A DNA stretch of 64,000 nt from Paenibacillus sp. S150 (GTDB lineage: Bacteria; Bacillota; Bacilli; Paenibacillales; Paenibacillaceae). The position numbers were made by a program, and so were the translations under genes. The stretch spans positions 1 to 64,000 of the forward strand of contig NZ_JACBYI010000011.1 of assembly GCF_019352175.1 (NCBI RefSeq), in the 5' to 3' direction. Every line of letters begins with the position of its first letter. Within the stretch, counting starts at the first letter, position 1. A model generated the notes under the pieces. That model saw only the letters and a program-made list of their open reading frames with translations, had not been told where the DNA came from and ran no database searches. This document shows positions 54,522 to 62,812 of this stretch, one piece after another.

Positions 54522-54590
54522 ATTGCGGCGTTTTTGCCTTATCCCGCTGCATCTTTCGAACCGGACAGACTGGCTCCTTGAATCCTAAGC

Positions 54591-54797
54591 CTACTGGCCG
54601 AATCCGACCCGGGGACGCTCACGCTCTTTTGTCTCCACAGCCACGGCGCGGATCGAGGTGATTGGGATATACAGCACCTGATATTCCGTACGGTACTTCA
54701 CGAACCGCTCATCAATTTCCTCCAATACGCCGCCTCTGACACTGGAACCATCCAGAAAATTCACAGATACCTCTTGGCCTCGCAAGGCTTCCAGCAT
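54591..54797 (-). CDS. Small Sm-like/DUF2642-like protein
   Basis: The protein has 68 aa. The start is ATG 54797 after AAGGAG. The pattern VSVNFLDGSSVRGGVLEEID, then RFVKYRTEYQVLYIPITSIR, is that of a small five-stranded barrel such as the Sm/Hfq fold or the DUF2642/YuzF-like spore proteins. A charged C-terminal tail follows. It is encoded 18 bp after clpP on the same strand, so it is cotranscribed with the protease. No function is known. A role in sporulation or as a ClpP adaptor is only speculation. Confidence 0.72.
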   Translation of the reverse strand: MLEALRGQEVSVNFLDGSSVRGGVLEEIDERFVKYRTEYQVLYIPITSIRAVAVETKERERPRVGFGQ

Positions 54798-54815
54798 TTC
54801 AATCCGCTCCTTCGT

Positions 54816-55397
54816 TTAAAGTTTGGTGATTACTTTGTCGATAATGCCGTATTCCAGCGCCTCTTGGGCCGACATGAAATAATCCCGGTCCATATCCTTC
54901 GCGATCTTCTCCGCCGGCTGGCCCGTGCGCTCCGCACTGATCTGCACAAGCTTTTCCCTAACCTGCAGGATCCGGCGCGCGCTGATGGCAATATCGCTGG
55001 CCTGGCCCTGGGCACCCCCATGCGGCTGATGAATCATAATCTCGCTGTTCGGGAGCGCATACCGTTTGCCGGTAGCTCCAGCCAGCAGCAGAAGTGAAGC
55101 AAATGAAGCGGCAAACCCGGTGCAGATTGAACTGACCTGCGGTTTGATTACCTGCATCGTATCATAAATGCCAAAGCCTGCGGTAGTCGAGCCTCCCGGG
55201 CTGTTGATATACATCTGGATATCCTTCTCCGGCTCATCTGCCGCCAGGAACAGCAATTGGGCGATAATACTGTTCGCCAGCTGATCATCGATCGCCGCAC
55301 CTACGAACACAATCCGGTCCTTCAGCAGCCGGGAATAAATATCGTAGGAGCGCTCCCCCCTGCTTGTTTGTTCAATAACGTAAGGAACTATGCTCAT
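54816..55397 (-). CDS. clpP: ClpP protease subunit (paralogue)
   Basis: The protein has 193 aa. The start is ATG 55397, 10 nt after AGGAGG; the frame extends upstream and an ATG 9 bases earlier lies too close to the site. The triad is complete at the standard numbers: Ser98 (GFAAS), His123 (MIHQP) and Asp172 (DMDRD). The motif around the serine reads AASFASLL instead of the usual AASMGAFL, so this is probably a second ClpP paralogue rather than the housekeeping copy. It needs a ClpX or ClpC type unfoldase, none of which lies here. The small Sm-like gene follows after 18 bp. Confidence 0.9.
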   Translation of the reverse strand: MSIVPYVIEQTSRGERSYDIYSRLLKDRIVFVGAAIDDQLANSIIAQLLFLAADEPEKDIQMYINSPGGSTTAGFGIYDTMQVIKPQVSSICTGFAASFASLLLLAGATGKRYALPNSEIMIHQPHGGAQGQASDIAISARRILQVREKLVQISAERTGQPAEKIAKDMDRDYFMSAQEALEYGIIDKVITKL

Positions 55398-55582
55398 ATT
55401 GTTCATGCCTCCTGTGGATTGCTTTTGTTTTATACCCTGTAAACGGATGGAATCAGCCAAAGGATACGGCTGGCCCGGTAAAATAAAGCTTTACTCTCAG
55501 CGTATCCTTTACATTGTGCGGATCGTTTATATAATTAGAGGCAACAGAAAACTCAGCTTAACCGAATAGGAGATGATCGCAA

Positions 55583-56350
55583 GTGAAGGTCCTTGAATCA
55601 TATAGCACTGGCATATTAATGGATGAACAAAAGCTGCTCCCGCTCCGCGAGGCTCTGTACCGGTATTGCCTGTCATTGACCCGCTCCCGCGTTGAAGCGG
55701 AAGATTTGGCCCAGGACACCTGGAGCAAATCGCTGGCCTATGAGAAGTTCGCGGACAACCCGAATCCCGAGGCGCTGCTGCTGCGGATTGCCAAAAACAC
55801 ATGGATTGATGCCCTGCGGCGCCAAGCTTCGCGCGGACGCGTGCTGGAGCACGCACATGCTGCGGCCGCGCCAGACCACTTACGGATTGCGGAGCCGTCA
55901 CCGGAGAACAGCCTGACTGAAATGGAGCTGGCTTTCCAGGCGCTGATCCGGCATTTATCTCCGCTGCAAAGAACAGTGTTCGTGATGCGCGATGTGCTGG
56001 GCTATCCGGCCGGCGAAACGGCAGAGATCCTCGAGACCACCGAAGGAGCTGTGAAAGCGGCGCTGCACCGGGCACGCCAGGCGCTTGGCGCGGTCCGCAA
56101 GGAGCTTGCGGAGGGCGGAGGACCTGCGCAGCCGCAGGATATGGATTTGCGGATTTTGCTGCGGGCGCTGGCCGAGTCCTATGACAAAGGCCAGCTGCCG
56201 GTGCTGCTGGAGCTGCTCCGCCGGGAGACAGCCGCAGAGATAACGATGGCTGTAGGTTACGGCACCGTGCAGGCGCTGCATTTAAGCGGAGGACTGTCCG
56301 GTGCCGGTATGTCGGCTGGCAGCATGGCGATGCTGCGGATGGCAGCGTAG
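55583..56350 (+). CDS. ECF-type RNA polymerase sigma factor
   Basis: The protein has 255 aa. The start is GTG 55583, 10 nt after AGGAG. Region 2 spans about residues 15-85 (ALYRYCLSLTRSRVEAEDLA, then QDTWSKSL, then ARILRIAKNTWIDALRR-like). Region 4 spans about 115-170 (HLSPLQRTVFVMRDVLGYPA, then ETAEILETTEGAVKAALHRA). About 80 residues follow region 4, ending in a small-residue-rich tail (LSGGLSGAGMSAGSMAML), as in SigJ-like factors with C-terminal extensions. No anti-sigma gene is adjacent, which fits this class. Its target genes are unknown. Confidence 0.85.
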   Translation: MKVLESYSTGILMDEQKLLPLREALYRYCLSLTRSRVEAEDLAQDTWSKSLAYEKFADNPNPEALLLRIAKNTWIDALRRQASRGRVLEHAHAAAAPDHLRIAEPSPENSLTEMELAFQALIRHLSPLQRTVFVMRDVLGYPAGETAEILETTEGAVKAALHRARQALGAVRKELAEGGGPAQPQDMDLRILLRALAESYDKGQLPVLLELLRRETAAEITMAVGYGTVQALHLSGGLSGAGMSAGSMAMLRMAA

Positions 56351-56368
56351 CTGGCGGCAGCGGCTAAA

Positions 56369-56475
56369 GCGGCGTTAACCCGCTGGCGCTGGGGCGGCGG
56401 GCAGGGCGGCGTCAAACCGCTGGCGCTGGGGCGGCGGACAGAGCGGCGTCAAACCGCTGGCGCTGGGGCGGCGTT
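56369..56475. repeat. 37-bp GC-rich tandem repeat
   Basis: Three units, each with AACCGCTGGCGCTGGGGCGG or a close variant, start at 56369, 56406 and 56443. The second and third are nearly identical. The tract lies between the sigma gene and the SDR gene, in a 263-bp gap with no other feature seen. It could be polymorphic in copy number. Confidence 0.8.
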
Positions 56476-56613
56476 GCGGCTAGCCGCTATCAAGCCGGCG
56501 CGATAAGCTGCTGCGGACAGAGGCTCACGAGCCTCCTTGGCCCAGTCAGCTTCGCAGCACAGCGATTTTCCAGGAAGCGGTCCTTCCACAAAACTTTTAG
56601 GAGTGAATACACA

Positions 56614-57507
56614 ATGAGGAACATCCTTGTACTCGGGGGAACCCGTTTTTTTGGCAAACGGTTAGTGGAGCGCCTGCTGCAGGACGCAGATACCAGGGTA
56701 ACGATTCTTACACGTGGATTGACGGAGGACGGCTTTGGCGAAAATGTTAACCGCTTGAACGTGGACCGCTCGGATGCGGCAGCGCTTGCTGAAGCTGTGG
56801 GGGATGCCGCATGGGATGTGGTCTATGACAACATCTGCTTTTCCCCGGATGAGGCGGCTGCAGCCGCCCGTATATTTGCGGACTCCGCCAAGCGTTACAT
56901 TCTGACCTCCAGCCTGTCTGTGTATGATCCAAGGCCGGAGATTCTCCGTGAAGCAGACTTTGAGCCGGATACCTATCCGCTGCGGCTGGGAGCGAAGGAG
57001 GATTTCAGCTACCAGGAGGGTAAAAGACTGGCTGAAACGGTGCTTTTGAGCCAAGCTGCTTTTCCGGTGGCTGCGGTCCGCTTTCCGATTGTGCTGGGGA
57101 CAGATGATTATACGAAGCGGCTGCATTTTCACATTGAGCATGTACTTGAGGGCAAAACCATCGGCGTCCCCAATCCGGATGCGGTAATCTCGTTCATCCG
57201 TTCCGACGAGGCGGCAGAGTTCCTGTATTGGCTCGGCTTCTCCCCTCTGAGTGGCCCTGTGAATGCCTGTTCGGACGGAGCGCTGGCGATCGGGGATATC
57301 CTGTCCATCATCGGACAGGCGGCCGGGCAAGAACCGCTTGTTCTAAGTGAAGCAGCTGACGGGGATATGTCTCCGTTTGGAATCGAGGAGTCCTGGCGTA
57401 TGGATACAGCAAAAGCCCGCGGGGCGGGCTTCCACTTCCTGAAGCTTGCCGAATGGTTCCCGGAGCTGGTCATGGCCCTGACTGCTTCACTCCGCCGCCG
57501 CCCGTAG
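56614..57507 (+). CDS. NAD-dependent epimerase/dehydratase-like SDR protein
   Basis: The protein has 297 aa. The start is ATG 56614, 10 nt after AGGAG. The Rossmann motif [11 protein letters not shown] is at residues 8-18. The active-site tyrosine region is replaced by [10 protein letters not shown] (Tyr and Lys four residues apart), which keeps the YxxxK pattern of extended SDRs. [12 protein letters not shown] supplies the serine. Substrate could be a nucleotide sugar or isoflavone-reductase-like compound; it cannot be named. The gene overlaps the 3' end of the converging chemoreceptor gene by 21 bp. Confidence 0.82.
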   Translation: MRNILVLGGTRFFGKRLVERLLQDADTRVTILTRGLTEDGFGENVNRLNVDRSDAAALAEAVGDAAWDVVYDNICFSPDEAAAAARIFADSAKRYILTSSLSVYDPRPEILREADFEPDTYPLRLGAKEDFSYQEGKRLAETVLLSQAAFPVAAVRFPIVLGTDDYTKRLHFHIEHVLEGKTIGVPNPDAVISFIRSDEAAEFLYWLGFSPLSGPVNACSDGALAIGDILSIIGQAAGQEPLVLSEAADGDMSPFGIEESWRMDTAKARGAGFHFLKLAEWFPELVMALTASLRRRP

Positions 57508-59313
57508 CTGTCCGGGGGATTCCACATTCTCCGCTCCGGATTCTTTCATAGTTAGCAGCAGGCCGGCCGGAGCATCCGTTCCGGTCTCTTCTTCGATTTT
57601 GAACACATTGATTTCCCGGAACAGCTGCTGAGAAATCCCATTGATCTCTACCGCCTGCCGGGCAATGTCGCTGACCGCCAGATCCTGCTGGATGCTGGAA
57701 GCGTTGACCTCCTGCACGCCTGCCGCCGTCTGCCCGGCTACAGCAGCAACAGAATGTACAGATTCAGCCAGCCGCGCGTTAATCTTCCGGGTCTGCTCCA
57801 CCTTCTGATGAATTTGTCCAATCTGGAGGCTGATTCCGGTAATCGATTCGTCAATCGCCTCGAAGGAGGCAAGGGTCTCCACCACCTGGTGATCCTGCTG
57901 CTCCAGGCTTTTTTTGCTTTCCAGCATGTATTCCTGAAAATCCGCCATGTTATCCTGCAGCTCACCGATAATCCTGCTGATATGTATGGACGAATCATTT
58001 GTCTGCACGGATAAATGCCTGACCTCATCGGCGATAACGGCAAAGCCTTTGCCTGAGGCCCCGGCCCTTGCTGCTTCAATGGCGGCGTTCAGAGACAGGA
58101 TATTGGTCTGCTTCGAAATTTCCGTAATTGAGCTGGTAATGCGCGAAATATCAGCGGATTGCTGAACAAGCTTCTCCAGGGCCTCATATACCTGTGTGAT
58201 GGAAGCATTGGACTTTCGGGAAATCTGCCGGAGCGCGTTCACCGTATCAGAGCCCTTGCGTGTATTCCGGTTGGCCGTTTCACTGGACCGGAGCATCCCA
58301 TCCGTATAATCCGTAATTTCCAGAACCTCGCGTTCCAGCTCCTGCAGCAGCACTGAGCTCTGTTCAGACTGCACCGCCTGCTGCTCGGCCCCTACGGAAA
58401 TTTCCCGGATGGTGCGGAGAATATCCTGATTGGTATGGGCGGTAATTGTAGCGGACTGCTGGAAAGAATGCGAATAATCCGCAAGTGAAGAAGCCGCGGT
58501 TAGGGTCTGCCGCAGCATGTCGCGCACCCGGCGCACCATATGATCGAAATGCTTGCTCAGCCGTCCAAGCTCATCATTATAAGGAGAGTTGATCTGCTGC
58601 CGCAAGTCTCCTTCGGCGATCTCCCGCAGGGCTGCCTGCAGCTTGCCGACCGGCGACACAAAAGAACGGATCAGCAGCCAGCCAAGCAGCAGCGTGAACA
58701 GAAATACGCCTCCTGCCGCATAGACTACGATTGAAACCGTATGGTCCAGCAAAAGAAAAGAATAATTCTGCGCCTGCTCGGCATTATCCGCCGCTGCGGC
58801 ATACAGCTTGCCGTTTGTCTCCAGCATGGACTGGCTCAATGCCAATGCCTTCGTATGTAAGTCATCAATTTGTTCCAGCACAGTCAATGGATCGAGGCTG
58901 TCGTCTCCCATGGTCTTAACCAGTTGATCAAAGATCCCGCTATATTCTGCAGCCTGCGTCCGCAGCAGCTCCAAAATTTGGGATGCCGGCGTATCCGCCT
59001 CAAAATTCACTGCCGAAAGTTCCCCGGCAAGCTGCTGCTGCTTGTCCTCAAACAGCCCCGCCAGCTCCAGATCACTGGATTCGGCAAGCGCAGTCTCTGC
59101 ACGATTCAGCTCCTGCAGCAGTCCCGTGACCGTTGAGACAGTGATTCTCTTTTCCATCTCTGTTTTTTGTTGTTCCATGGAAAGCTCCACTTGGCCGATC
59201 TTGTTCCCTTGGTACAATGCGACCCCCAGGAAAATAAGTGTAATGGCCGAGAAACTTAGAATCAGCTTCCATTTCATAGAAAAGTGCAGCAGGTTTCCCT
59301 TCAAGAGTATCAT
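57487..59313 (-). CDS. Methyl-accepting chemotaxis protein
   Basis: The protein has up to 608 aa. ATG 59313 sits directly on AAGGG; TTG 59304 is 9 nt from it and may be the true start. A membrane helix lies at about residues 15-34, an all-helical extracellular domain (four-helix bundle) at 35-185 and a second helix at about 187-211. A HAMP domain (212-265) and a long MA signalling domain follow, with the tip [20 protein letters not shown]. It has no C-terminal pentapeptide for methyltransferase docking. It senses an unknown ligand and signals to CheA. The downstream end overlaps the converging SDR gene. Confidence 0.93.
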   Translation of the reverse strand: MILLKGNLLHFSMKWKLILSFSAITLIFLGVALYQGNKIGQVELSMEQQKTEMEKRITVSTVTGLLQELNRAETALAESSDLELAGLFEDKQQQLAGELSAVNFEADTPASQILELLRTQAAEYSGIFDQLVKTMGDDSLDPLTVLEQIDDLHTKALALSQSMLETNGKLYAAAADNAEQAQNYSFLLLDHTVSIVVYAAGGVFLFTLLLGWLLIRSFVSPVGKLQAALREIAEGDLRQQINSPYNDELGRLSKHFDHMVRRVRDMLRQTLTAASSLADYSHSFQQSATITAHTNQDILRTIREISVGAEQQAVQSEQSSVLLQELEREVLEITDYTDGMLRSSETANRNTRKGSDTVNALRQISRKSNASITQVYEALEKLVQQSADISRITSSITEISKQTNILSLNAAIEAARAGASGKGFAVIADEVRHLSVQTNDSSIHISRIIGELQDNMADFQEYMLESKKSLEQQDHQVVETLASFEAIDESITGISLQIGQIHQKVEQTRKINARLAESVHSVAAVAGQTAAGVQEVNASSIQQDLAVSDIARQAVEINGISQQLFREINVFKIEEETGTDAPAGLLLTMKESGAENVESPGQLRAAAE

Positions 59314-59494
59314 CCCTTCATATCAAGCTTCGCTTACAATAGGTATATTTTACTAACACACTCATTGTAGAAGCTGGATATTAACTGCTCTCCTGTCTTT
59401 TGTATGCGAATCGTAAAGAATCCGTTGCGGAAAGGTTAACAATGGGTATCGGGAACAGCCTTAAGCCTATGCTTCCTTCTGTCGCAAAGCGCTG

Positions 59495-60280
59495 TTATCT
59501 GACGGAAATCCGGTTCAGGAACCGGTTCATGAGCAGCGGCAGGGAGATTAGAATCGGCGGGCCGTCCAGTCTTGGGGGATGCAGGGTAACTTGCTGATGG
59601 GGAACCGGGGAGCCCGGGCCGACATGGATCGGGGCCTTCGATCTGGTGCGCAGCGTGGCATGCGGAAGCAAGAAATCCATGGTCCGTGTCCCCCATGAAA
59701 TGGAGGTAGCCAGCAGGTAATAAGTCCCGGGCTCGACAGAATTGAAATGAAAATGCCCCAGCGAAGAAAGCAGGGTGCCATAAAGAGGCAGTCCCTCGGG
59801 AATCGGTTTGGCGAAGAGGCCAATCAGAATAATCCCGTCAAAAGGAACCTCCGCAGAAACAGTACCGTGTACGGAAGAAGGCAGCCTGCTGATGGAGTAA
59901 AAGGGCCGCCAGTCCTGCAGCTTCCTCAGCGAGTCCATCTGCTCTCCGGCATATTGCACCGAATTGCGGAATTCCGCCGGAGACATTCCCACCCGTGCAG
60001 CAAAACGGGATGTAAAGGTACCAAGGCTCTGCTGCCCGATCTCCAGCGAAATATCGCGGACCGTGAGACCCGTGCGCAGCAGCATGTCCTTCGCCCGCTG
60101 CAGACGATGGGAGGATACATAGTGCAACGGCGACAGGCCGGTCCGCTCTTTAAAAATGCGGGCAAAGTGATAGGGGCTGTACCCGGCATAGCGCGCCAGT
60201 CGCTCAAGCGGAAGATGATCATACATATGCTGATGAATGAAGGCGATAACCCCATCGATCTCTGCAAACCTTTCTGCCAA
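59495..60280 (-). CDS. AraC-family regulator with N-terminal HTH
   Basis: The protein has about 261 aa from TTG 60280, chosen because GAAGGG lies 11 nt upstream; ATG 60331 and GTG 60343 have no ribosome site. The HTH pair is at the N-terminus (LERLARYAGYSPYHFARIFK, then LTVRDISLEIGQQSLGTFTS). A C-terminal part of about 150 residues reads FYSISRLPSSVHG, then EVPFDGIILIGLFAKPIPEG, and continues as a beta-rich domain. The target is not evident: the neighbours are a chemoreceptor and an intergenic repeat region. Confidence 0.85.
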   Translation of the reverse strand: MAERFAEIDGVIAFIHQHMYDHLPLERLARYAGYSPYHFARIFKERTGLSPLHYVSSHRLQRAKDMLLRTGLTVRDISLEIGQQSLGTFTSRFAARVGMSPAEFRNSVQYAGEQMDSLRKLQDWRPFYSISRLPSSVHGTVSAEVPFDGIILIGLFAKPIPEGLPLYGTLLSSLGHFHFNSVEPGTYYLLATSISWGTRTMDFLLPHATLRTRSKAPIHVGPGSPVPHQQVTLHPPRLDGPPILISLPLLMNRFLNRISVR

Positions 60281-60343
60281 AATAAGCTTCACCCTTCTTC
60301 GGGGATTAATATCCGGAACGTAAGTTCGCATAAATAATATCAC

Positions 60344-60693
60344 AAATTCAAATTAATTGGAACCCGCAAAATGCATCCATATGCAAGCAGTTGAAAAGGC
60401 TGGCATTTCAAGGCTGAAGGAGAATGCCATCCGGTCCGTTAGCACAGCTAAATACACAAAAATGAGCAAATAGCGGCTATACAATCCGGAATGAACATTC
60501 CCCTCCTTCCAATGTGTTGCCCGCGCCTGACCAAGCCCTTCCGGCCAATTCTAAAGCACTTTTACTTCTCATTTCGCCCCTAGCCCACTTCAGCAAGTCA
60601 AGGGTTCTTTTACGCAATCAATAAGCTTCGGCGCTTAAGCAGGAACTGGTTTAGGGTGATCAACAAATTTCAGATTTCACTAGTCCAAACTAA
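60344..60693. other. Intergenic region with nothing recognisable
   Basis: No frame, hairpin or known repeat of weight is visible in this 350-bp stretch before repeat Td. Confidence 0.4.
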
Positions 60694-60769
60694 CAAAATA
60701 ACCCCACAAAGTAGGGCCTTGGCTTCGATGATGACTCAGATACTTTTCGGGGACCCCAAGACATATAAA
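60694..60769. repeat. 65-bp terminator-like repeat, copy Td
   Basis: Contains the ACCCCACAAAGTAGGG hairpin region, CCTTGGCTTCGATGATGACT and GGGGACCCC. It ends ACATATAAA, where a 154-bp element interrupts the join to palindromic repeat P5. Confidence 0.75.
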
Positions 60770-60923
60770 CCTGAATTTCGAAAGTGAACTGAACAAATCC
60801 AGATCGGACAAGGGATAACCCCTCTTTTTCCTTCACCCCTTTGGTGCAAGCCGTTTTTAGCAAGAAATCCCTTCGTGTAGAGCTTATTAGAGGATTTGTG
60901 GATACTTACTTTCGAAATTCAGG
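60770..60923. mobile_element. MITE-like element, 154 bp, with 16-bp TIRs and ATAAA target duplication
   Basis: The ends are perfect 16-bp inverted repeats: CCTGAATTTCGAAAGT (60770-60785) and its complement (60908-60923). Further inside, ACAAATCC recurs in inverted form. The flanks are ATAAA at 60765-60769 and ATAAA at 60924-60928. An intact version of the same flanking sequence at 44539-44546 reads CATATAAATTCT with a single ATAAA. The element has no open frame and must be moved in trans. Confidence 0.8.
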
Positions 60924-60930
60924 ATAAATT

Positions 60931-60970
60931 CTGATCTTTCAAGTGGAAACGGCTTCGCCGTCCTTGACCG
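60931..60970. repeat. Palindromic GCCGTCC repeat, truncated copy P5
   Basis: The left half (CTGATCTTTC, then GGAAACGGCTTCGCCGTCCT) is present, but the right half is replaced by unrelated sequence after about 60970. Confidence 0.65.
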
Positions 60971-61037
60971 GGAACCCTTATGGGGAATACGCCCTAATTA
61001 AAATGAACTTGAACCATTCATTCAAAGGGCAGCCATT

Positions 61038-61224
61038 TTAGTGGTAAAAAGTATAACTAAAGTAGCTCATTCGGATACTGGATCATCCCTAGTGGGAAAA
61101 AGTACACCTAATTCGGCTAAAATCAGCCGTATGGAGGGAGCGGTTCTCTATTAAGTGTACAAAATCCCACTAAAGCCCGTTCAAGCCAGAATTCCAGACC
61201 ATTAGTGTTACTTTTTACACTTCG
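61038..61224. repeat. Four-motif dyad element, copy C
   Basis: Motifs begin at about 61038 and 61090 (GTGGGAAAAAGTACACCTAA type) and at 61150 and 61199 (TTAGTGTTACTTTTTACACT type). Steps are 52, 60 and 49 bp. The spacers are unlike those of the other copies. Bases 61225-61544 show nothing else. Confidence 0.75.
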
Positions 61225-61544
61225 CTTCCGTTCCCTATGAATCTCCTCCTTGCGTTCCATCCGCTTGTTCAGGTTAACCGGTTCCATTCCTCTACATTCA
61301 ATTACCTTGTTGGCTCAACACCAAAATCAGCGGTTGACGATGTGAATGAAAGTCCGGCAGGTTCAGAGGGTTCTTCTGATCGCTGTTAAAGCCCGGTTTC
61401 CTGATTGGAATAAGATTGATGGTTGAATTTAGATGGAGCCAGCTTTTTCCCGCGATTCCTTTAAGACCTTTCCGTCCCTAACGCGGACGCAGCGATATTT
61501 GATTCCTCAGTGGTGCCGCGCAACGGCATGGGTGTCTTATCTTT

Positions 61545-61614
61545 CAAAATAACCCCACAAAGTGGGGCCTTGGCTTCGATGATAACTCAGGTACTTTGCG
61601 GGGACCCCAAAACA
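61545..61614. repeat. 65-bp terminator-like repeat, copy Te
   Basis: A near-consensus copy, with the CCCCAC/GTGGGG stem and GCGGGGACCCC. It runs directly into palindromic repeat P6, showing the uninterrupted junction. Confidence 0.8.
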
Positions 61615-61623
61615 TATAAAATC

Positions 61624-61690
61624 TGATCTTTTAAGCAGAAACGGCTTCGCCGTCCTTATAAGGGACGGGGTGTTTCAGTGAGAAATAGAA
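61624..61690. repeat. Palindromic GCCGTCC repeat, copy P6
   Basis: CTGATCTTTT, AGAAACGGCTTCGCCGTCCT, AGGGACGG and GAGAAATAGAA are visible. The right outer arm differs from P2 and P7 and matches P1, so at least two subfamilies exist. Confidence 0.75.
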
Positions 61691-61720
61691 GGATCATTTA
61701 ATGTGCAGAGCATATAAATG

Positions 61721-61830
61721 CTTATATTTTTAAGTGGAAACGGCTTCGCCGTCCTTATACGGACGGTATCCGTTTCAGCGAGAAAGATAAGGCTAATTTT
61801 TAGCGTGAAACATATAAAGTCTTATCTTTT
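61721..61830. repeat. Palindromic GCCGTCC repeat, copy P7 with tail
   Basis: A well-preserved copy with the standard tail GCTAATTTTTAGCGTGAAAC, then TCTTATCTTTT. It ends right at the terminator of the VOC gene. Confidence 0.8.
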
Positions 61831-61865
61831 AAAAAAAGCAGGCCCCGGTTGCCCGGAAGCCTGCC
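61831..61865 (-). terminator. Terminator of the VOC gene
   Basis: On the minus strand GGCAGGC and GCCTGC pair, with an inner CCGGG/CCGGGG region, followed by seven T residues. It lies about 68 bp past the stop of the VOC gene. Confidence 0.85.
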
Positions 61866-61932
61866 CAACTCTAGCGTTCCCTGTATATTCGATACGTTTG
61901 CAGCGCAAGGTCTGATTTTGTCCAAACTCAAG

Positions 61933-62349
61933 TTACGCCTGCTCCGGTGTTCCCTCTTCCATATACATGGTCTCCCAAAGATGGCCGTCGATGTCCTGGA
62001 AGCTCCAGCTGTACATGAAGCCGTGATCAACCGGATCATTATATTTCTTGCCTCCCGCTGCCAGCGCTTTATGCACCAGCTCGTCCACCTCAGCTCTGCT
62101 GGATGCAGAGAATGCCATAATCAATTCGGTGTGGCTGGAAGTGTCGGTGATCTCTTTGGACACAAAGCTTTTGAAAAACTCTTTAGTCAGCAGCATGGCA
62201 AAAGTGTTGTCACTGATGATCAGGCACGCGGCGTTCTCATCGGTATACTGCAGGTTGAATTCAAAGCCTAAAGCGGTAAAAAAGTTAATCGAAGCCTGCA
62301 GATCATTTACCGGCAAATTGACAAAAAGCTGGCCTGCCTTAAATCCCAT
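61933..62349 (-). CDS. VOC-superfamily protein (glyoxalase/bleomycin-resistance fold)
   Basis: The protein has 138 aa. The start is ATG 62349, 8 nt after GAGGTG. Two beta-alpha-beta-beta-beta modules are visible: FVNLPVNDLQASINFFTALG opens the first, and ELIMAFSASSRAEVDELVHK and YSWSFQDIDGHLWE close the second. Members bind a divalent metal. The short form with WSFQDIDGHLWE resembles YghO/PhnB-like lactoylglutathione-lyase relatives. The substrate is unknown. It appears to be a single-gene transcript with its own terminator. Confidence 0.85.
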   Translation of the reverse strand: MGFKAGQLFVNLPVNDLQASINFFTALGFEFNLQYTDENAACLIISDNTFAMLLTKEFFKSFVSKEITDTSSHTELIMAFSASSRAEVDELVHKALAAGGKKYNDPVDHGFMYSWSFQDIDGHLWETMYMEEGTPEQA

Positions 62350-62812
62350 TCTCGGATCACCTCTGCTAGTATTTGAATGTTTACCGCTCGATTATAGCAT
62401 GAGGTGATCCGTGGAGTTTCTTCCCGATTGCTGGATTGAATCCGTCTTCTTGTGAACAATGCAGCCGCCTCGCGGGTTACTGCAGTGTTGCCCGGGAACA
62501 GGTACTGTGTTGGTACAATTGCGGCAACGCTGGAGCAGTTTTGCAAGTCCCTTCCAGTAGCAGGAGAAATTAAAAGGAGCCGTTCTGCGGCAGCAGCGCA
62601 ACTGGAACAGTCCCACAAAACAACAACATAGGCAGCACAACAGAAACAGCGTTCATAAGCTGCCCTGCTTCAGCGCGCAATTGAAGTACTCCGGCAGCAG
62701 AAGTTGAGCAACACTCCAGGGCCTTCAGCAGCAGTTCAACAGCAGGGCCGCAGCAGTTCAGCAGCATCCCAGCAGCACTCCAGCAGAAAAAGCAGCAAGG
62801 CCAAATTCCGCA
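62350..62812. other. Intergenic region with CAG-rich tract
   Basis: From about 62580 to 62800 the sequence is rich in GCAGCA, CAGCAG and AACAGCAG triplets (about a dozen). No convincing gene or terminator is seen. It lies between the VOC gene start and the nagA stop. Confidence 0.5.
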
